This document shows positions 40,207-49,840 of a stretch of 64,000 nucleotides of DNA, one piece after another; position 1 is the stretch's first letter; every line of letters begins with the position of its first letter. Made by a program: the position numbers and the translations under genes. The stretch lies in the NCBI RefSeq assembly GCF_024347515.1, contig NZ_AP025492.1, positions 806,001 through 870,000 on the forward strand. The letters are read 5' to 3'. The notes under the pieces are model-generated. The model was not told the DNA's origin and searched no databases. It saw nothing but the letters and a program-made list of their open reading frames with translations. This DNA comes from Vibrio gigantis (lineage in GTDB: Bacteria; Pseudomonadota; Gammaproteobacteria; Enterobacterales; Vibrionaceae).

Positions 40207-42864
40207 ATGTTGAAGAGAAACTTACTATCTGTAGCGGTATTGGCTGGTCTAACGGGTTGTGCAGTAACACAAGCACCAGAACAAAAAGTAGTGAACGCAC
40301 TGGCTGAAAATCTTGATGTTCAGTACGAAATTCTAACTAACCATGGTGCGAATGAAGGCTTGGCTTGTCAGGACCTAGGTGCTGAATGGGCGTCATGTAA
40401 CAAAGTAAACATGACGCTAACTAATGAAGGCGAAGCGATTGATTCTAAAGATTGGAGCATCTACTTCCACAGTATTCGTCTTATTCTAGATGTTGATAAT
40501 GAGCAATTTAAGATCACTCGTGTCACTGGTGACCTTCACAAACTAGAACCTACAGAAAAATTTGATGGCTTTGCGGCTGGTGAAGAAGTGGTTCTTCCTT
40601 TAACGAGTGAATACTGGCAACTGTTTGAAACTGACTTTATGCCAGGTGCATTCGTGACGGCGCCAAACGCAGAACCTAAGATGATTGCATCATTGAATAC
40701 AGAAGATGTTGCATCGTTCGTAACTGGCCTTGAGGGTAATAACCTTAAGCGTACACCAGATGACAATAATGTCATGGCTACAGCAGTGACGCGTTTTGAA
40801 AAGAATGCAGATCTAGCAACGCAAGATGTATCAACAACATTACTACCAACGCCAATGTCGGTAGAGGTGGGTGAAGGTTCAGTGAGCATTGCTGGTGGTA
40901 TTGCCCTACCAAAAGAGGCATTCGATGCTGACCAGTTCGCTGCAATTGAAGAACGTGCAGATGTGGTAAACGTAGATGTGAGTGGTGACCTACCTGTTAG
41001 TGTTGCCGTTGTTCCTACTCAGTTTACGGGTGATTTAGCAAAACCTGGCGCTTATGAACTAAGCATCTCGGAAGAGGGGATTGCGATCAAAGCGTTTGAT
41101 AAAACAGGTGCTTTCTACGCAGTTCAGTCTATTTTTGGCCTAATAGACAGTCAGAACGCTGAATCATTACCACAACTGTCGATCAAAGATGCACCGCGCT
41201 TTGATTACCGTGGTGTGATGGTGGATGTTGCTCGAAACTTCCACTCAAAAGATGCCATCCTAGCAACGCTAGACCAAATGGCAGCATACAAGATGAATAA
41301 ACTGCACCTTCACTTAACAGATGATGAAGGCTGGCGTTTAGAAATCCCAGGTTTACCAGAGCTAACGGATGTAGGGTCTAATCGTTGTTTTGATTTGGAT
41401 GAGCAAAGCTGTTTATTGCCTCAGCTAGGTTCAGGTCCAACAACAGACAACTTTGGCTCTGGTTTCTTTAGTAAAGCGGATTACATCGAGATCTTAAGCT
41501 ACGCAAAAGCGCGCAGCATCGAAGTAATTCCAGAAATTGATATGCCAGCACACGCGCGTTCTGCTGTGGTCTCAATGGAAGCACGTTACACTCGTCTAAT
41601 GGCGGAAGGTAAAGAAGCAGAAGCGAATGAATACCGCTTGATGGATCCACAAGATACCTCGAACGTAACGACGGTTCAGTTCTACGATAAGCAAAGCTTC
41701 ATTAATCCATGTATGGAATCTTCTACTCACTTTGTCGATAAAGTGATCTCTGAAGTGGCGGCAATGCACCAAGAAGCAGGCGTTCCACTAACGACTTGGC
41801 ACTTTGGCGGCGATGAAGCGAAAAACATCAAGTTAGGCGCTGGCTTACAAGATATTAATGCAGAAGATAAAGTGGCTTGGAAAGGCAATATCGACTTGTC
41901 TAAGCAAGATAAGCCATTCCAACAGTCTCCACAGTGTCAGTCTTTGATCGCTGATGGAACTGTAAGCGACTTCGGTCATCTGCCAAGTCACTTTGCCGAG
42001 CAGGTATCTAAGATTGTTGCTGACAAAGGTATTCCTCATTTCCAAGCATGGCAAGATGGCCTGAAATACAGCGAAGGTGAGAAAGCATTTGCAACAGAAA
42101 GCACACGCGTGAACTTCTGGGACGTTCTTTACTGGGGCGGCACTTCATCAGTATACGACTGGTCTGCAAAAGGGTATGACGTAATAGTCTCTAACCCGGA
42201 CTACGTATACATGGATATGCCATACGAAGTAGATGCTGCAGAGCGCGGTTACTACTGGGCAACGCGTGCAACCGATACTCGTAAGATGTTTGGCTTCGCA
42301 CCAGAAAACATGCCACAAAACGCAGAAACATCATTAGACCGTGACGGCAATGGCTTCTCTGGCAAAGGCAAAGGCGAAATTGAAGCGAAACCTTTCTACG
42401 GTTTGTCTGCACAGCTTTGGTCTGAAACAGTACGTACTGACGAGCAATATGAATACATGGTGTTCCCTCGTGTACTTGCAGCAGCTGAGCGTGCATGGCA
42501 CCGAGCAGATTGGGAAAACGACTACAAAGTGGGTGTTGAATATTCTCAAGATACTGACTTGGTGAATAAGCAGGCTCTAAACAGCGACTTTAATCGCTTC
42601 GCGAATATTGTAGGTCAACGTGAGTTGGCTAAACTTGAGAAAGCAGGTATTGATTACCGACTACCAGTACCGGGCGCGCAGGTTGTTGATGGCAAGTTAG
42701 CGATGAACGTTCAATTCCCAGGTGTAGAGCTTCAGTACTCTGCTGATGGCGAAAACTGGTTAACGTACGATGAGCAACAACGTCCATCGGTTTCAGGCGA
42801 AATTTACATCCGCTCTATCTCTGAAAGTGGCGAGAAAGTAAGTCGAGTAACATCGGTTAAATAA
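40207..42864 (+). CDS. chb: Chitobiase, GH20 beta-N-acetylhexosaminidase lipoprotein
   Basis: Hydrolyses chitobiose and short chitooligosaccharides to GlcNAc. The ATG at 40207 follows GGGTGA by about 6 nt and begins a lipoprotein signal ending LTGC; a GTG nine bases upstream is less likely. Domain order: N-terminal carbohydrate-binding CHB_HEX (about 30-190), GH20b (about 210-335), catalytic GH20 barrel with the D536-E537 pair in HFGGDEA, and a C-terminal immunoglobulin-like domain (about 810-885). The 885-residue length matches Vibrio harveyi chitobiase. Followed by a terminator; monocistronic. Confidence 0.95.
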   Translation: MLKRNLLSVAVLAGLTGCAVTQAPEQKVVNALAENLDVQYEILTNHGANEGLACQDLGAEWASCNKVNMTLTNEGEAIDSKDWSIYFHSIRLILDVDNEQFKITRVTGDLHKLEPTEKFDGFAAGEEVVLPLTSEYWQLFETDFMPGAFVTAPNAEPKMIASLNTEDVASFVTGLEGNNLKRTPDDNNVMATAVTRFEKNADLATQDVSTTLLPTPMSVEVGEGSVSIAGGIALPKEAFDADQFAAIEERADVVNVDVSGDLPVSVAVVPTQFTGDLAKPGAYELSISEEGIAIKAFDKTGAFYAVQSIFGLIDSQNAESLPQLSIKDAPRFDYRGVMVDVARNFHSKDAILATLDQMAAYKMNKLHLHLTDDEGWRLEIPGLPELTDVGSNRCFDLDEQSCLLPQLGSGPTTDNFGSGFFSKADYIEILSYAKARSIEVIPEIDMPAHARSAVVSMEARYTRLMAEGKEAEANEYRLMDPQDTSNVTTVQFYDKQSFINPCMESSTHFVDKVISEVAAMHQEAGVPLTTWHFGGDEAKNIKLGAGLQDINAEDKVAWKGNIDLSKQDKPFQQSPQCQSLIADGTVSDFGHLPSHFAEQVSKIVADKGIPHFQAWQDGLKYSEGEKAFATESTRVNFWDVLYWGGTSSVYDWSAKGYDVIVSNPDYVYMDMPYEVDAAERGYYWATRATDTRKMFGFAPENMPQNAETSLDRDGNGFSGKGKGEIEAKPFYGLSAQLWSETVRTDEQYEYMVFPRVLAAAERAWHRADWENDYKVGVEYSQDTDLVNKQALNSDFNRFANIVGQRELAKLEKAGIDYRLPVPGAQVVDGKLAMNVQFPGVELQYSADGENWLTYDEQQRPSVSGEIYIRSISESGEKVSRVTSVK

Positions 42865-42884
42865 TCGATAAGCAACATTAATAG

Positions 42885-42937
42885 AAGAGCTCCGTAGCTA
42901 TTATCTTACTCAAGATAAAAAGCGGGAGCTCTTTTTG
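42885..42937 (+). terminator. chb terminator
   Basis: An outer stem AAGAGCTCC / GGAGCTCTT with an inner TTATCTT/AAGATAA stem is followed by TTTTGTTT. Confidence 0.85.
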
Positions 42938-43400
42938 TTTACTGCAAATTAGGTTCTCATCCAAAACTGAAACATATAGAAATCGTCTTTGTTTATAACG
43001 TCAACAATGCACATAAGGTGAGTTCCATCGCAAAAGTGACGCGCTTCTCATTATTCTCTTCAAAAAATAAGTCCCTTGTAAAAAACTCTAAATTAGATGT
43101 GATTCAACTAACTGAATCTAATTTTGCACCGTAAAACAACGTGATCTTGATCTGTTTGTTTTTCCATGTTTAGTTTTTTACTAATTTTTATGTTTTTAAG
43201 TTATTGATTATTAAGTGTTAAATAACTTGTTCTTTTTTGATAGTGAGAGGGATCACTTTGCTTACTCTTTTATTTTGAAACGCAAATTAATTCGAGCAAC
43301 ATAGATTTCATGCCAGGGAGGCTACCAATTACTCAAGCGGTGAAGGTGAATGATGTACCGAAGATATGCCGCTGAAAAAATCAAACTAAGGCAGTTTACT
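42938..43400 (+). promoter_or_regulatory. Porin upstream region with strong CRP-like site
   Basis: About 460 bp with no gene. AGTGA-GAGGGA-TCACT at 43242-43257 is a symmetric CRP-like operator, about 145 bp before the porin ATG. Weaker half sites lie near 43098 and 43140. The long 5' region may also give an untranslated leader. No consensus -35/-10 was settled on. Confidence 0.55.
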
Positions 43401-44057
43401 ATGAAAAAAATTATCGCTCTAAGTGCTCTTTCTCTTGCTTTCGCTTCTAGTGCTTTTGCTGGTTCTTCTTACGTTACAGGTAACGTTCAATTTCACTCTG
43501 ATTTCCAACCAAACGCTACGTCTACTCTAGAAGCTGGCCACACGTTTGATTCTGGTACAACGCTACTAACAGAGTTCGATGGTATCTCTCTTGGTAAGTA
43601 CGACGATGATGCTCTGCAAGATAACAACATTGGTAATTCACCATACATTACTTTAGGTGTTGAGCAGATGTACAACATCAATGACAACCTATGGGTTGCT
43701 GCTGGTTACCACCACCTACTAAACAACGGTGAGACTGTTCAGTACCGTCCACTAGTTAAGATTGGCTACAACTTTGATAACGGTATCTCAATCAGCAACC
43801 GTACTCGTTACCACGCAATGGAAGACAGCAAAGCTGACGACCAAACTCGCTTTGATAACCGTATCGGTTACGCAGTAAATGCTGAGCTAGCTCTAAGCTA
43901 CAACAACGTATACGTAATCAGCGATGCTGATAACACAATGGACCACGAGCTTCGTGCTACATGGACTCGCCAAGGTGTTCAACCTTACTTTGAGTACCGT
44001 AACCAAGCTGACAATGCTAACAACGCATTCGTATTCGGTGCTTCTTACGGCTTCTAA
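43401..44057 (+). CDS. KdgM-like outer-membrane porin
   Basis: 218 residues from ATG 43401, which begins a signal peptide (MKKIIALSALSLAFASSAFA). The frame is open upstream but no ribosome site supports a longer form. The mature protein is a run of short amphipathic beta strands ending in Tyr-Gly-Phe, the C-terminal aromatic used for Bam-mediated insertion. The size and the start with VTGNVQFHSDF resemble oligogalacturonate-type KdgM porins, but the substrate cannot be inferred. The place next to chitobiase and a CRP-like site suggests a sugar or oligosaccharide. Confidence 0.78.
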   Translation: MKKIIALSALSLAFASSAFAGSSYVTGNVQFHSDFQPNATSTLEAGHTFDSGTTLLTEFDGISLGKYDDDALQDNNIGNSPYITLGVEQMYNINDNLWVAAGYHHLLNNGETVQYRPLVKIGYNFDNGISISNRTRYHAMEDSKADDQTRFDNRIGYAVNAELALSYNNVYVISDADNTMDHELRATWTRQGVQPYFEYRNQADNANNAFVFGASYGF

Positions 44058-44164
44058 GCTGATTCACTTGGCTACATAGTCGATTAGATTATTAGCCAAG
44101 TGAACTTCTTCGTTAATTAGCTTTTTGTTAAATAGCGTCTTCGCTAACTAGCGACGAAAACATA

Positions 44165-44192
44165 GCGGTACCAACAGCCCGGTTGGTGCCGC
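44165..44192 (+). other. Hairpin after the porin gene
   Basis: The stem GCGGTACCAAC / GTTGGTGCCGC has one G-U type mismatch and a 6-nt loop. It is not followed by a T run, so it is not itself a terminator. It lies in the 3' region of the porin transcript, 30 bp before the true terminator. Confidence 0.5.
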
Positions 44193-44222
44193 AACAAGAT
44201 TTGCTTTACTGTCCAAAAGCAA

Positions 44223-44278
44223 AGAGCCTAGCAAGTAAACCACAGTCTTGGGTTTACTTAATGCTAGGCTCTATTTTT
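44223..44278. terminator. Bidirectional terminator between the porin and DUF411 genes
   Basis: A long stem (AGAGCCTAGC and AAGTAAACC against GGTTTACTT and GCTAGGCTCT) has ATTTTT on the plus side and TTTGCTTTT on the minus side. Confidence 0.85.
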
Positions 44279-44319
44279 ATAACTTCTTAAATATTGCTTT
44301 GTGCCGGTTTCTTTACGCT

Positions 44320-44760
44320 CTAATTACCATTGTAATGACGGTATTCAAACACTTGACCTTTCTCGTTAAACGCATACACAGAGTACTCGTCTTTCTTATC
44401 GCCGTACTCCATGCCCGGTGACCCCATAGGCATGCCCGGAACAGCCAAACCAATCGCATTACGCGGTGGATTTTCTAAAAAGGCTTTCACGTCCTCTGCT
44501 GGAATATGTCCTTCAAATACGTAACCGTCGATCTCTGCTGTATGGCAAGAAGCTAGCTCTGGCGTTATCCCCAATTTCTGTTTGATAGGATTCATGTCAT
44601 CGTGGAGTTTCTCTGTAACATCGAACCCAGCGTCTTGCATGTGTTCAGTCCATTCTGTACAGCAGCCACAGTATGGGGATTTGTGGTTTAGGACATCGGT
44701 AGCCAGAGCTTGTCCTGAAATTGCAGCGAGTGCAGTAAGAGTCATAATTTTACGAATCAT
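44320..44760 (-). CDS. DUF411 periplasmic metal-binding protein
   Basis: 146 residues from ATG 44760, which GAGG precedes by 7 nt. The signal peptide ([20 protein letters not shown]) leads to a mature domain with the double-cysteine motif YCGCC, the [17 protein letters not shown] stretch and the methionine-rich [10 protein letters not shown], all hallmarks of DUF411. The Cys/Met-rich text suggests copper binding, inferred. The start overlaps the end of copA by 11 bp, so it is translationally coupled and belongs to the copper operon. Confidence 0.88.
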   Translation of the reverse strand: MIRKIMTLTALAAISGQALATDVLNHKSPYCGCCTEWTEHMQDAGFDVTEKLHDDMNPIKQKLGITPELASCHTAEIDGYVFEGHIPAEDVKAFLENPPRNAIGLAVPGMPMGSPGMEYGDKKDEYSVYAFNEKGQVFEYRHYNGN

Positions 44761-47500
44761 GGTTAACCTCATGAATATGGTTTTTGTTGATATTAGAATG
44801 AATAGGTTTGAACAATCTCAGCCTGTTGGCATTGCTAACTACCGTAATTGACGACATCGCCATAGCAGCGCCCGCAACAACAGGGCTAAGTAGAAACCCG
44901 AAAAATGGGTAGAGCACTCCTGCAGCGATAGGAATGCCCAGTGAGTTGTAGATGAAGGCACCAAAGAGGTTTTGCTTCATGTTTCTCACCGTTGCTTGGG
45001 ACAGTTCTATCGCATTACTAACAGAGAGAGGTGACGAGTTGAGCAGCGTCATTTGCGCACTTTCGATCGCCACATCGCTGCCACTGCCCATTGCGATTCC
45101 TATATCCGCTTGAGCAAGAGCAGGCGCATCGTTAATACCGTCTCCGACCATGGCAACACTCTTATATTGCTGTTGAAGCTGAACAATATGTTGAGCTTTC
45201 TGCTCTGGAAGTACTTCTGAGATAACTTCGTCGATACCGACGTTCTTACCAATGGCCTGAGCAACAGAATCGTTGTCGCCCGTTAACAGCACAGTGTGAA
45301 TTCCGGCGGATTTTAGTTGAGCTATCGCCTGTTTACTATCTATTTTTAACGCGTCTGAAATGCCCAATATGCCTTCCAGTTTTTGGTCGATGACGACGAA
45401 GATTGGCGTCCATGCTTGTGTGCGGCAAAGTTCAATAAAGTCACTACCTATTTGAGTATCAATACCGAGTTGGGTTAGGTATTTCAGGGAGCCGACTTGA
45501 ACATGTTTGCCGTTAATGTTGGCTTGTACGCCGAGGCCGCGGTGGTTTTCAAAATTGCTGTGCGGGATTGCGGAAACTTCGAGGTTCTCGGCATACTGGC
45601 AAACGGCTTTGGCAAGCGGGTGTTCTGAACCTACCTCAACCGAATAGGCGTAAGCCAACAGTTCTTGTTCTGATAGGTTGTGATAAAAGGCCTGTTGAAC
45701 ACTTGGTTTACCTTGGGTTAGGGTACCCGTCTTATCAAATACCACAGCATCGATTTTGCTAGCTGACTGCAACACATCCGCATCTTTAATCAGAACGCCA
45801 AACTCAGCAGCTTTGCCGACACCTACTGTAATAGAAAGCGGCGTCGCAAGGCCTAGAGCACACGGACAAGCGATGATCAGCACAGTCGTCGATACGACAA
45901 GCATGTAACTTGCACTTGGTTGCGGACCAACAAAGAACCAAACTAGGGCTGCAATTGCTGCGATCGCGACGACAACTGGGACGAAAATAGCTGAGATAGA
46001 GTCGGAAAGTTTGGCAATCGCTGGTTTGCTGCTTTGCGCTTGGCGTACCATTTGAATGATTCGAGCCAGCATAGTGCTTGAGCCAATCCCGGTCGCTTCA
46101 ATGATTAGGCTGCCATCACCATTAATGGTGCCTGCAGAAACGCCGTCATTAGCCGATTTTTCGTTAGGAAGTGGTTCACCGGTCAGCATCGATTCATCGA
46201 TATAAGATTCACCCGATACCACAACACCATCAACCGGCACTTTTTCTCCCGGTTTTACACGTACTTGCATACCGACCTGGATAGCTTCTGCGGCGATGGT
46301 TTGTTCTTTTCCGTTGACAATGACCACTGCTTTTTGAGGCTGCAAGTTAATCAGTGCTTGGAGCGATTTTGTGGTGCGAGCTTTGGCTTTGGCTTCAATA
46401 TAGTGACCCAAAGATATTAAGCCAACAATCATTGCGCTTGCTTCAAAATACACATGACGAGATGCTTCTGGGAACCACGATGGGATAAGCACAACCAACA
46501 TTGAATAGAACCATGCAGCGCCGGTACCCAGAGCGACTAGCGTATCCATGGTCGCACGTTTATGCATCAGTGACTGCCAAGCATTAGTGAAGAAGCTGCG
46601 ACCTGAGGTTGCAAGCAGTATCAAACAAACGACACCAATCAAGCCCCAAGCCAGTTGGTCACTAAGTGTAGCAATGGTCATGCTGCCACCGAATACGCCC
46701 CATACCATCAGCGGAGCCCCAAGCAGTAGTGCGCTCACTGAGTTTTTCAGGAAGGCTTGTTGGGTACGAAGTTGTTGCTCTTGCTGTTTTTGCTGTTGAG
46801 TTGCGGCGTCGTCAACGAATTCGGCGCTATACCCCGCGGCTTTAACGGATTCTATTAGGTCGCTTTCAATGATTTCTCGTGTTTTTGAGGTGAAAACCAA
46901 GGCCGTTTGCTCAGCGAGGTTAATCTGTGCTTGGTCGACGAATTCATTCTTTTTCAGCGCCTTCTCTACCGAAGAAACACAACTTGCACATGTCATTCCC
47001 TCAAGCACTAGGTGATAGGTATATTGGCTAGCAGCAGGTTTATCTTGTGTCGGTTCCGCAGGCGCTGGTTTTTTGTCGTCTTCTGAATCTGAATTCGGTA
47101 AAGGCTCATTAACTTTAGAGTAGGGAGTCGCGTGATAACCCACGCTTTCGACCAGCTCAATAACCTCAGATTCAGAAAGCAGAGTAACCAGTGATAATTC
47201 ATGTTTGGTTACTTCTAGGTTTGAGGCTTGCTCGGTTTGTTCAAGCGCTTGAGTCAGCTTGCTCACGCATTTACCACAGCTGAGCCCTGACAATGAAAGG
47301 TGCAGTGAATTACCCATAGAATAACCAAGAGTCGCTAACTGTTCGTTGAGATCAACATAACTAAAAGGGGTCGAAACATCGATGTACGTCGGCGATATGT
47401 CATTGATCGTCGTATTGTCGAGATCATCAAACAGTGTGCGGACTTTCTTCGCACACCCCATGCAATTTAGGCCGTTGAGCGCAGTTGTGTAATGGTTCAT
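44750..47500 (-). CDS. copA: Copper-exporting P-type ATPase CopA with three metal-binding domains
   Basis: Inner-membrane P1B ATPase that pumps Cu(I) to the periplasm. The start is placed at [10 protein letters not shown] (47500, GGAG upstream), giving 916 residues; the frame is open 225 bp further but would cover the promoter. Three heavy-metal domains have CxxC at 13-16, 75-78 and 171-174. The catalytic marks are CPC at 545-547, DKTGT at 589-593, HP at 627-628 and GDGIND at 786-791. A CueR-type promoter lies just upstream. Confidence 0.96.
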   Translation of the reverse strand: MNHYTTALNGLNCMGCAKKVRTLFDDLDNTTINDISPTYIDVSTPFSYVDLNEQLATLGYSMGNSLHLSLSGLSCGKCVSKLTQALEQTEQASNLEVTKHELSLVTLLSESEVIELVESVGYHATPYSKVNEPLPNSDSEDDKKPAPAEPTQDKPAASQYTYHLVLEGMTCASCVSSVEKALKKNEFVDQAQINLAEQTALVFTSKTREIIESDLIESVKAAGYSAEFVDDAATQQQKQQEQQLRTQQAFLKNSVSALLLGAPLMVWGVFGGSMTIATLSDQLAWGLIGVVCLILLATSGRSFFTNAWQSLMHKRATMDTLVALGTGAAWFYSMLVVLIPSWFPEASRHVYFEASAMIVGLISLGHYIEAKAKARTTKSLQALINLQPQKAVVIVNGKEQTIAAEAIQVGMQVRVKPGEKVPVDGVVVSGESYIDESMLTGEPLPNEKSANDGVSAGTINGDGSLIIEATGIGSSTMLARIIQMVRQAQSSKPAIAKLSDSISAIFVPVVVAIAAIAALVWFFVGPQPSASYMLVVSTTVLIIACPCALGLATPLSITVGVGKAAEFGVLIKDADVLQSASKIDAVVFDKTGTLTQGKPSVQQAFYHNLSEQELLAYAYSVEVGSEHPLAKAVCQYAENLEVSAIPHSNFENHRGLGVQANINGKHVQVGSLKYLTQLGIDTQIGSDFIELCRTQAWTPIFVVIDQKLEGILGISDALKIDSKQAIAQLKSAGIHTVLLTGDNDSVAQAIGKNVGIDEVISEVLPEQKAQHIVQLQQQYKSVAMVGDGINDAPALAQADIGIAMGSGSDVAIESAQMTLLNSSPLSVSNAIELSQATVRNMKQNLFGAFIYNSLGIPIAAGVLYPFFGFLLSPVVAGAAMAMSSITVVSNANRLRLFKPIHSNINKNHIHEVNHDS

Positions 47501-47528
47501 ATCGATACTCCAATTCTCATCTACGCCT

Positions 47529-47559
47529 AACATAAACCTTCCCGTAAGGGTAAGGTCAA
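47529..47559 (-). promoter_or_regulatory. CueR-type copper promoter of copA
   Basis: On the minus strand TTGACC (47554-47559) and TATGTT (47529-47534) are separated by a 19-bp spacer, too long for ordinary sigma-70 use. The spacer carries the dyad ACCTTACCC ... GGGAAGGT (47536-47556), close to the E. coli copA CueR site. MerR-family regulators untwist such promoters, so copper-dependent induction by CueR is inferred. A cueR gene is not seen in the window. Confidence 0.85.
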
Positions 47560-47735
47560 ACATAAATTCAAGAATTCGATATTTGTTGGAATATTGAGTG
47601 ATGGAATGGATGAAGCGTATCGTAAGCGTGACTACAATTTGCGTTCTCAGCGTAGATGGCTTGTGTTCGACAGTCGTTTTTCTGCTCCTACGATAGCTTT
47701 CGTAACAGATCAGCACATTAATCATTCACTACTGA

Positions 47736-47763
47736 TTGTAGATTTAAGCGGTGGTGATAAAAT
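47736..47763 (+). promoter_or_regulatory. gltX promoter candidate
   Basis: TTGTAG (47736-47741), a 16-bp spacer and TAAAAT (47758-47763) with AGCGCCC after it lie about 87 bp before the gltX ATG. The rest of the 350-bp gap to copA holds no gene. Confidence 0.6.
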
Positions 47764-47850
47764 AGCGCCCAAAATTTAGTGATATTTGTCTGTTGCAGGC
47801 TTTGTAATAGCGACCACTAAAAGAATCACCTACATAATCAAGGTATTTAA

Positions 47851-49278
47851 ATGACGGTTAAAACTCGTTTTGCTCCTAGCCCAACTGGCTATCTTCACGT
47901 TGGTGGTGCACGTACTGCACTTTACTCTTGGCTATTCGCTAAGAATCAAGGTGGTGAATTCGTTCTACGTATCGAAGACACGGACCTTGAGCGTAACTCT
48001 CAAGAAGCGGTTGATGCAATTCTAGAAGGCATGAAATGGATGGGTATGGAATGGGACGAAGGTCCTTACTACCAATCTAAGCGTTTTGACCGTTATAACG
48101 AAATGGTTGATAAGCTACTTGCTGAAGACAAAGCATTCAAATGTTACGCGTCTAAAGAACTGCTTGATGAAATTCGTGCAGAGCAAGAAGAAAACAAAGA
48201 GATGGCTCGTTACGATGCTAACCACCCTAAAATTGTTGCAGCAAACGAAGCAGCAAAAGAAGGTGATGCATGCGTTATCCGTTTCCGTAACCCTAAAGAA
48301 GGCAGCGTAGTATTTGATGACCAAATCCGTGGTCGCATTGAAATTGCGAACAGCCAACTTGATGACCTAATCATTCGTCGTACAGACGGTGCTCCTACTT
48401 ACAACTTCGTAGTAGTAGTGGATGACTGGGACATGGGTATCACACACGTTGTTCGTGGCGAAGACCACATCAACAACACACCTCGTCAAATCAACATCTA
48501 CGAAGCACTAGGCGCACCAGTTCCAACTTTCGCTCACTGTGCAATGATTCTTGGTGATGATGGTGCGAAGCTGTCTAAGCGTCACGGCGCTGTATCAGTA
48601 ATGCAATACCGCGACGAAGGCTACCTACCCAACGCACTAAACAACTACCTTGTTCGTTTAGGTTGGTCTCACGGTGACCAAGAGATCTTCTCTCAAGAAG
48701 AGATGATTGAATTCTTCAGCCTGAACGCAATCAGCAAGTCTGCATCTGCATTCAACACTGATAAGCTACTTTGGTTGAACAACCACTACATCAAGACTTC
48801 TGCGCCTGAGTACGTTGCTAAATACCTACAATGGCACTTAGATGCACAGAAAATCGATACAACAAACGGCCCAGCTATCACTGAAGTGATCAAGCTAGTT
48901 GGCGAGCGTTGCAACACGCTTATCGAACTTGCTGAGCAATCTCGTTACTTCTACGAAGATTTCTCTGAGTTTGAAGCTGGTGCAGCGAAGAAGCACCTAC
49001 GTGGTGTTGCTAAAGGCCCACTAGAGCTTGCTCTTGCTAAGGTTGAAGCACTTGAAGATTTCACGACTGCAAACATCAAAGACGGTGTGATTGCAGCGGT
49101 ATGTGAAGAGCTAGAGATCGGCATGGGTAAAATCGGCATGCCACTTCGCGTAGCAGTAACAGGTGGTGGTCAGTCTCCTTCTGTTGATGCTGTGATGGAG
49201 CTTGTTGGTAAAGAGCGTGTAATCGCTCGCATCAAAATGGCTCTTGAGTTCATCGCAGAGCGTGAAGCTAACGCTTAA
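47851..49278 (+). CDS. gltX: Glutamyl-tRNA synthetase
   Basis: Class I synthetase. The HIGH-type motif is HVGG in [17 protein letters not shown], and the KMSKS-type motif is KLSKRHG. The length of 475 matches gammaproteobacterial GltX. It supplies the glutamyl-tRNA that hemA in this window uses. Codon use is strongly biased to highly expressed codons. It is followed by a terminator shared with the aryl-polyene operon. Confidence 0.98.
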   Translation: MTVKTRFAPSPTGYLHVGGARTALYSWLFAKNQGGEFVLRIEDTDLERNSQEAVDAILEGMKWMGMEWDEGPYYQSKRFDRYNEMVDKLLAEDKAFKCYASKELLDEIRAEQEENKEMARYDANHPKIVAANEAAKEGDACVIRFRNPKEGSVVFDDQIRGRIEIANSQLDDLIIRRTDGAPTYNFVVVVDDWDMGITHVVRGEDHINNTPRQINIYEALGAPVPTFAHCAMILGDDGAKLSKRHGAVSVMQYRDEGYLPNALNNYLVRLGWSHGDQEIFSQEEMIEFFSLNAISKSASAFNTDKLLWLNNHYIKTSAPEYVAKYLQWHLDAQKIDTTNGPAITEVIKLVGERCNTLIELAEQSRYFYEDFSEFEAGAAKKHLRGVAKGPLELALAKVEALEDFTTANIKDGVIAAVCEELEIGMGKIGMPLRVAVTGGGQSPSVDAVMELVGKERVIARIKMALEFIAEREANA

Positions 49279-49299
49279 TTGAGCGGTTGTTAGATTCAA

Positions 49300-49336
49300 A
49301 AAAGGGTCAGTAACTTGGTTACTGACCCTTTTTATT
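49300..49336. terminator. Bidirectional terminator between gltX and the APE operon
   Basis: A perfect 15-bp stem, 49300-49314 with 49318-49332 (inner part GGGTCAGTAAC / GTTACTGACCC), has a TTG loop, a T run on the plus side and an A run on the other. It can end both the gltX and the aryl-polyene transcripts. Confidence 0.9.
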
Positions 49337-49367
49337 TGTTTGGAGTTTTATTGTCTAAATAACTTTG

Positions 49368-49832
49368 TTATAGCTGGTCGTCGGCAATCATTTGAGTTGC
49401 TTGCGCGGCTGATTTCTTGTCGAACAAGATATCCATCATCGCTTTGATGCGTTCCATATCGTCACCAAACTTGGAAAAGTTGCTGCTATTCGGCGCCTTA
49501 AACTCTACGTTACCAACGCGCTGTTGATCTTGATAAGCCGAGATTTTTGCGTCTGCCACAAAGGTTCTGAAATCCCAGCTCCAACGAGATACGTAATCTA
49601 GTGTAATCTCTTCAGGCTTGTGTTCAGAGCCGTCTGCGACAACCTTACATTTGACTTGATTGTTTAGACACCAGTCGAGCATCGAATCGAGAAAAACCGC
49701 ACGAGTTTTTTCATCTTCAACAATTGTTACTTGCTCGATGGTATTTGCTTCCGGCAGTGCATTTCCTGAATATTTAGGAGCACTACAACCTGCGAGTAAA
49801 GCGACAGCTGCAACGGCTAACCAGTTTTTCAT
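49368..49832 (-). CDS. Small lipoprotein at the end of the APE operon, unknown function
   Basis: 154 residues. The signal peptide ends LLAGC (Cys16). The mature part has a single domain of about 135 residues with two close cysteines (DWCLNNQVKCKVV), the aromatic run YVSRWSWDFRTFVAD and a helical C-terminus. It starts 8 bp after the apeR stop and is followed by the operon terminator, so it is co-transcribed with the aryl-polyene genes. I do not recognise a named ape homologue for it. An outer-membrane lipoprotein role is inferred only from the lipobox. Confidence 0.75.
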   Translation of the reverse strand: MKNWLAVAAVALLAGCSAPKYSGNALPEANTIEQVTIVEDEKTRAVFLDSMLDWCLNNQVKCKVVADGSEHKPEEITLDYVSRWSWDFRTFVADAKISAYQDQQRVGNVEFKAPNSSNFSKFGDDMERIKAMMDILFDKKSAAQATQMIADDQL

Positions 49833-49840
49833 TACGTATC

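Noticed and set aside
47501-47725. Longer N-terminus for CopA
   Set aside because: It would cover the CueR-type promoter, and the text is not conserved-looking; a good ribosome site precedes the ATG at 47500.
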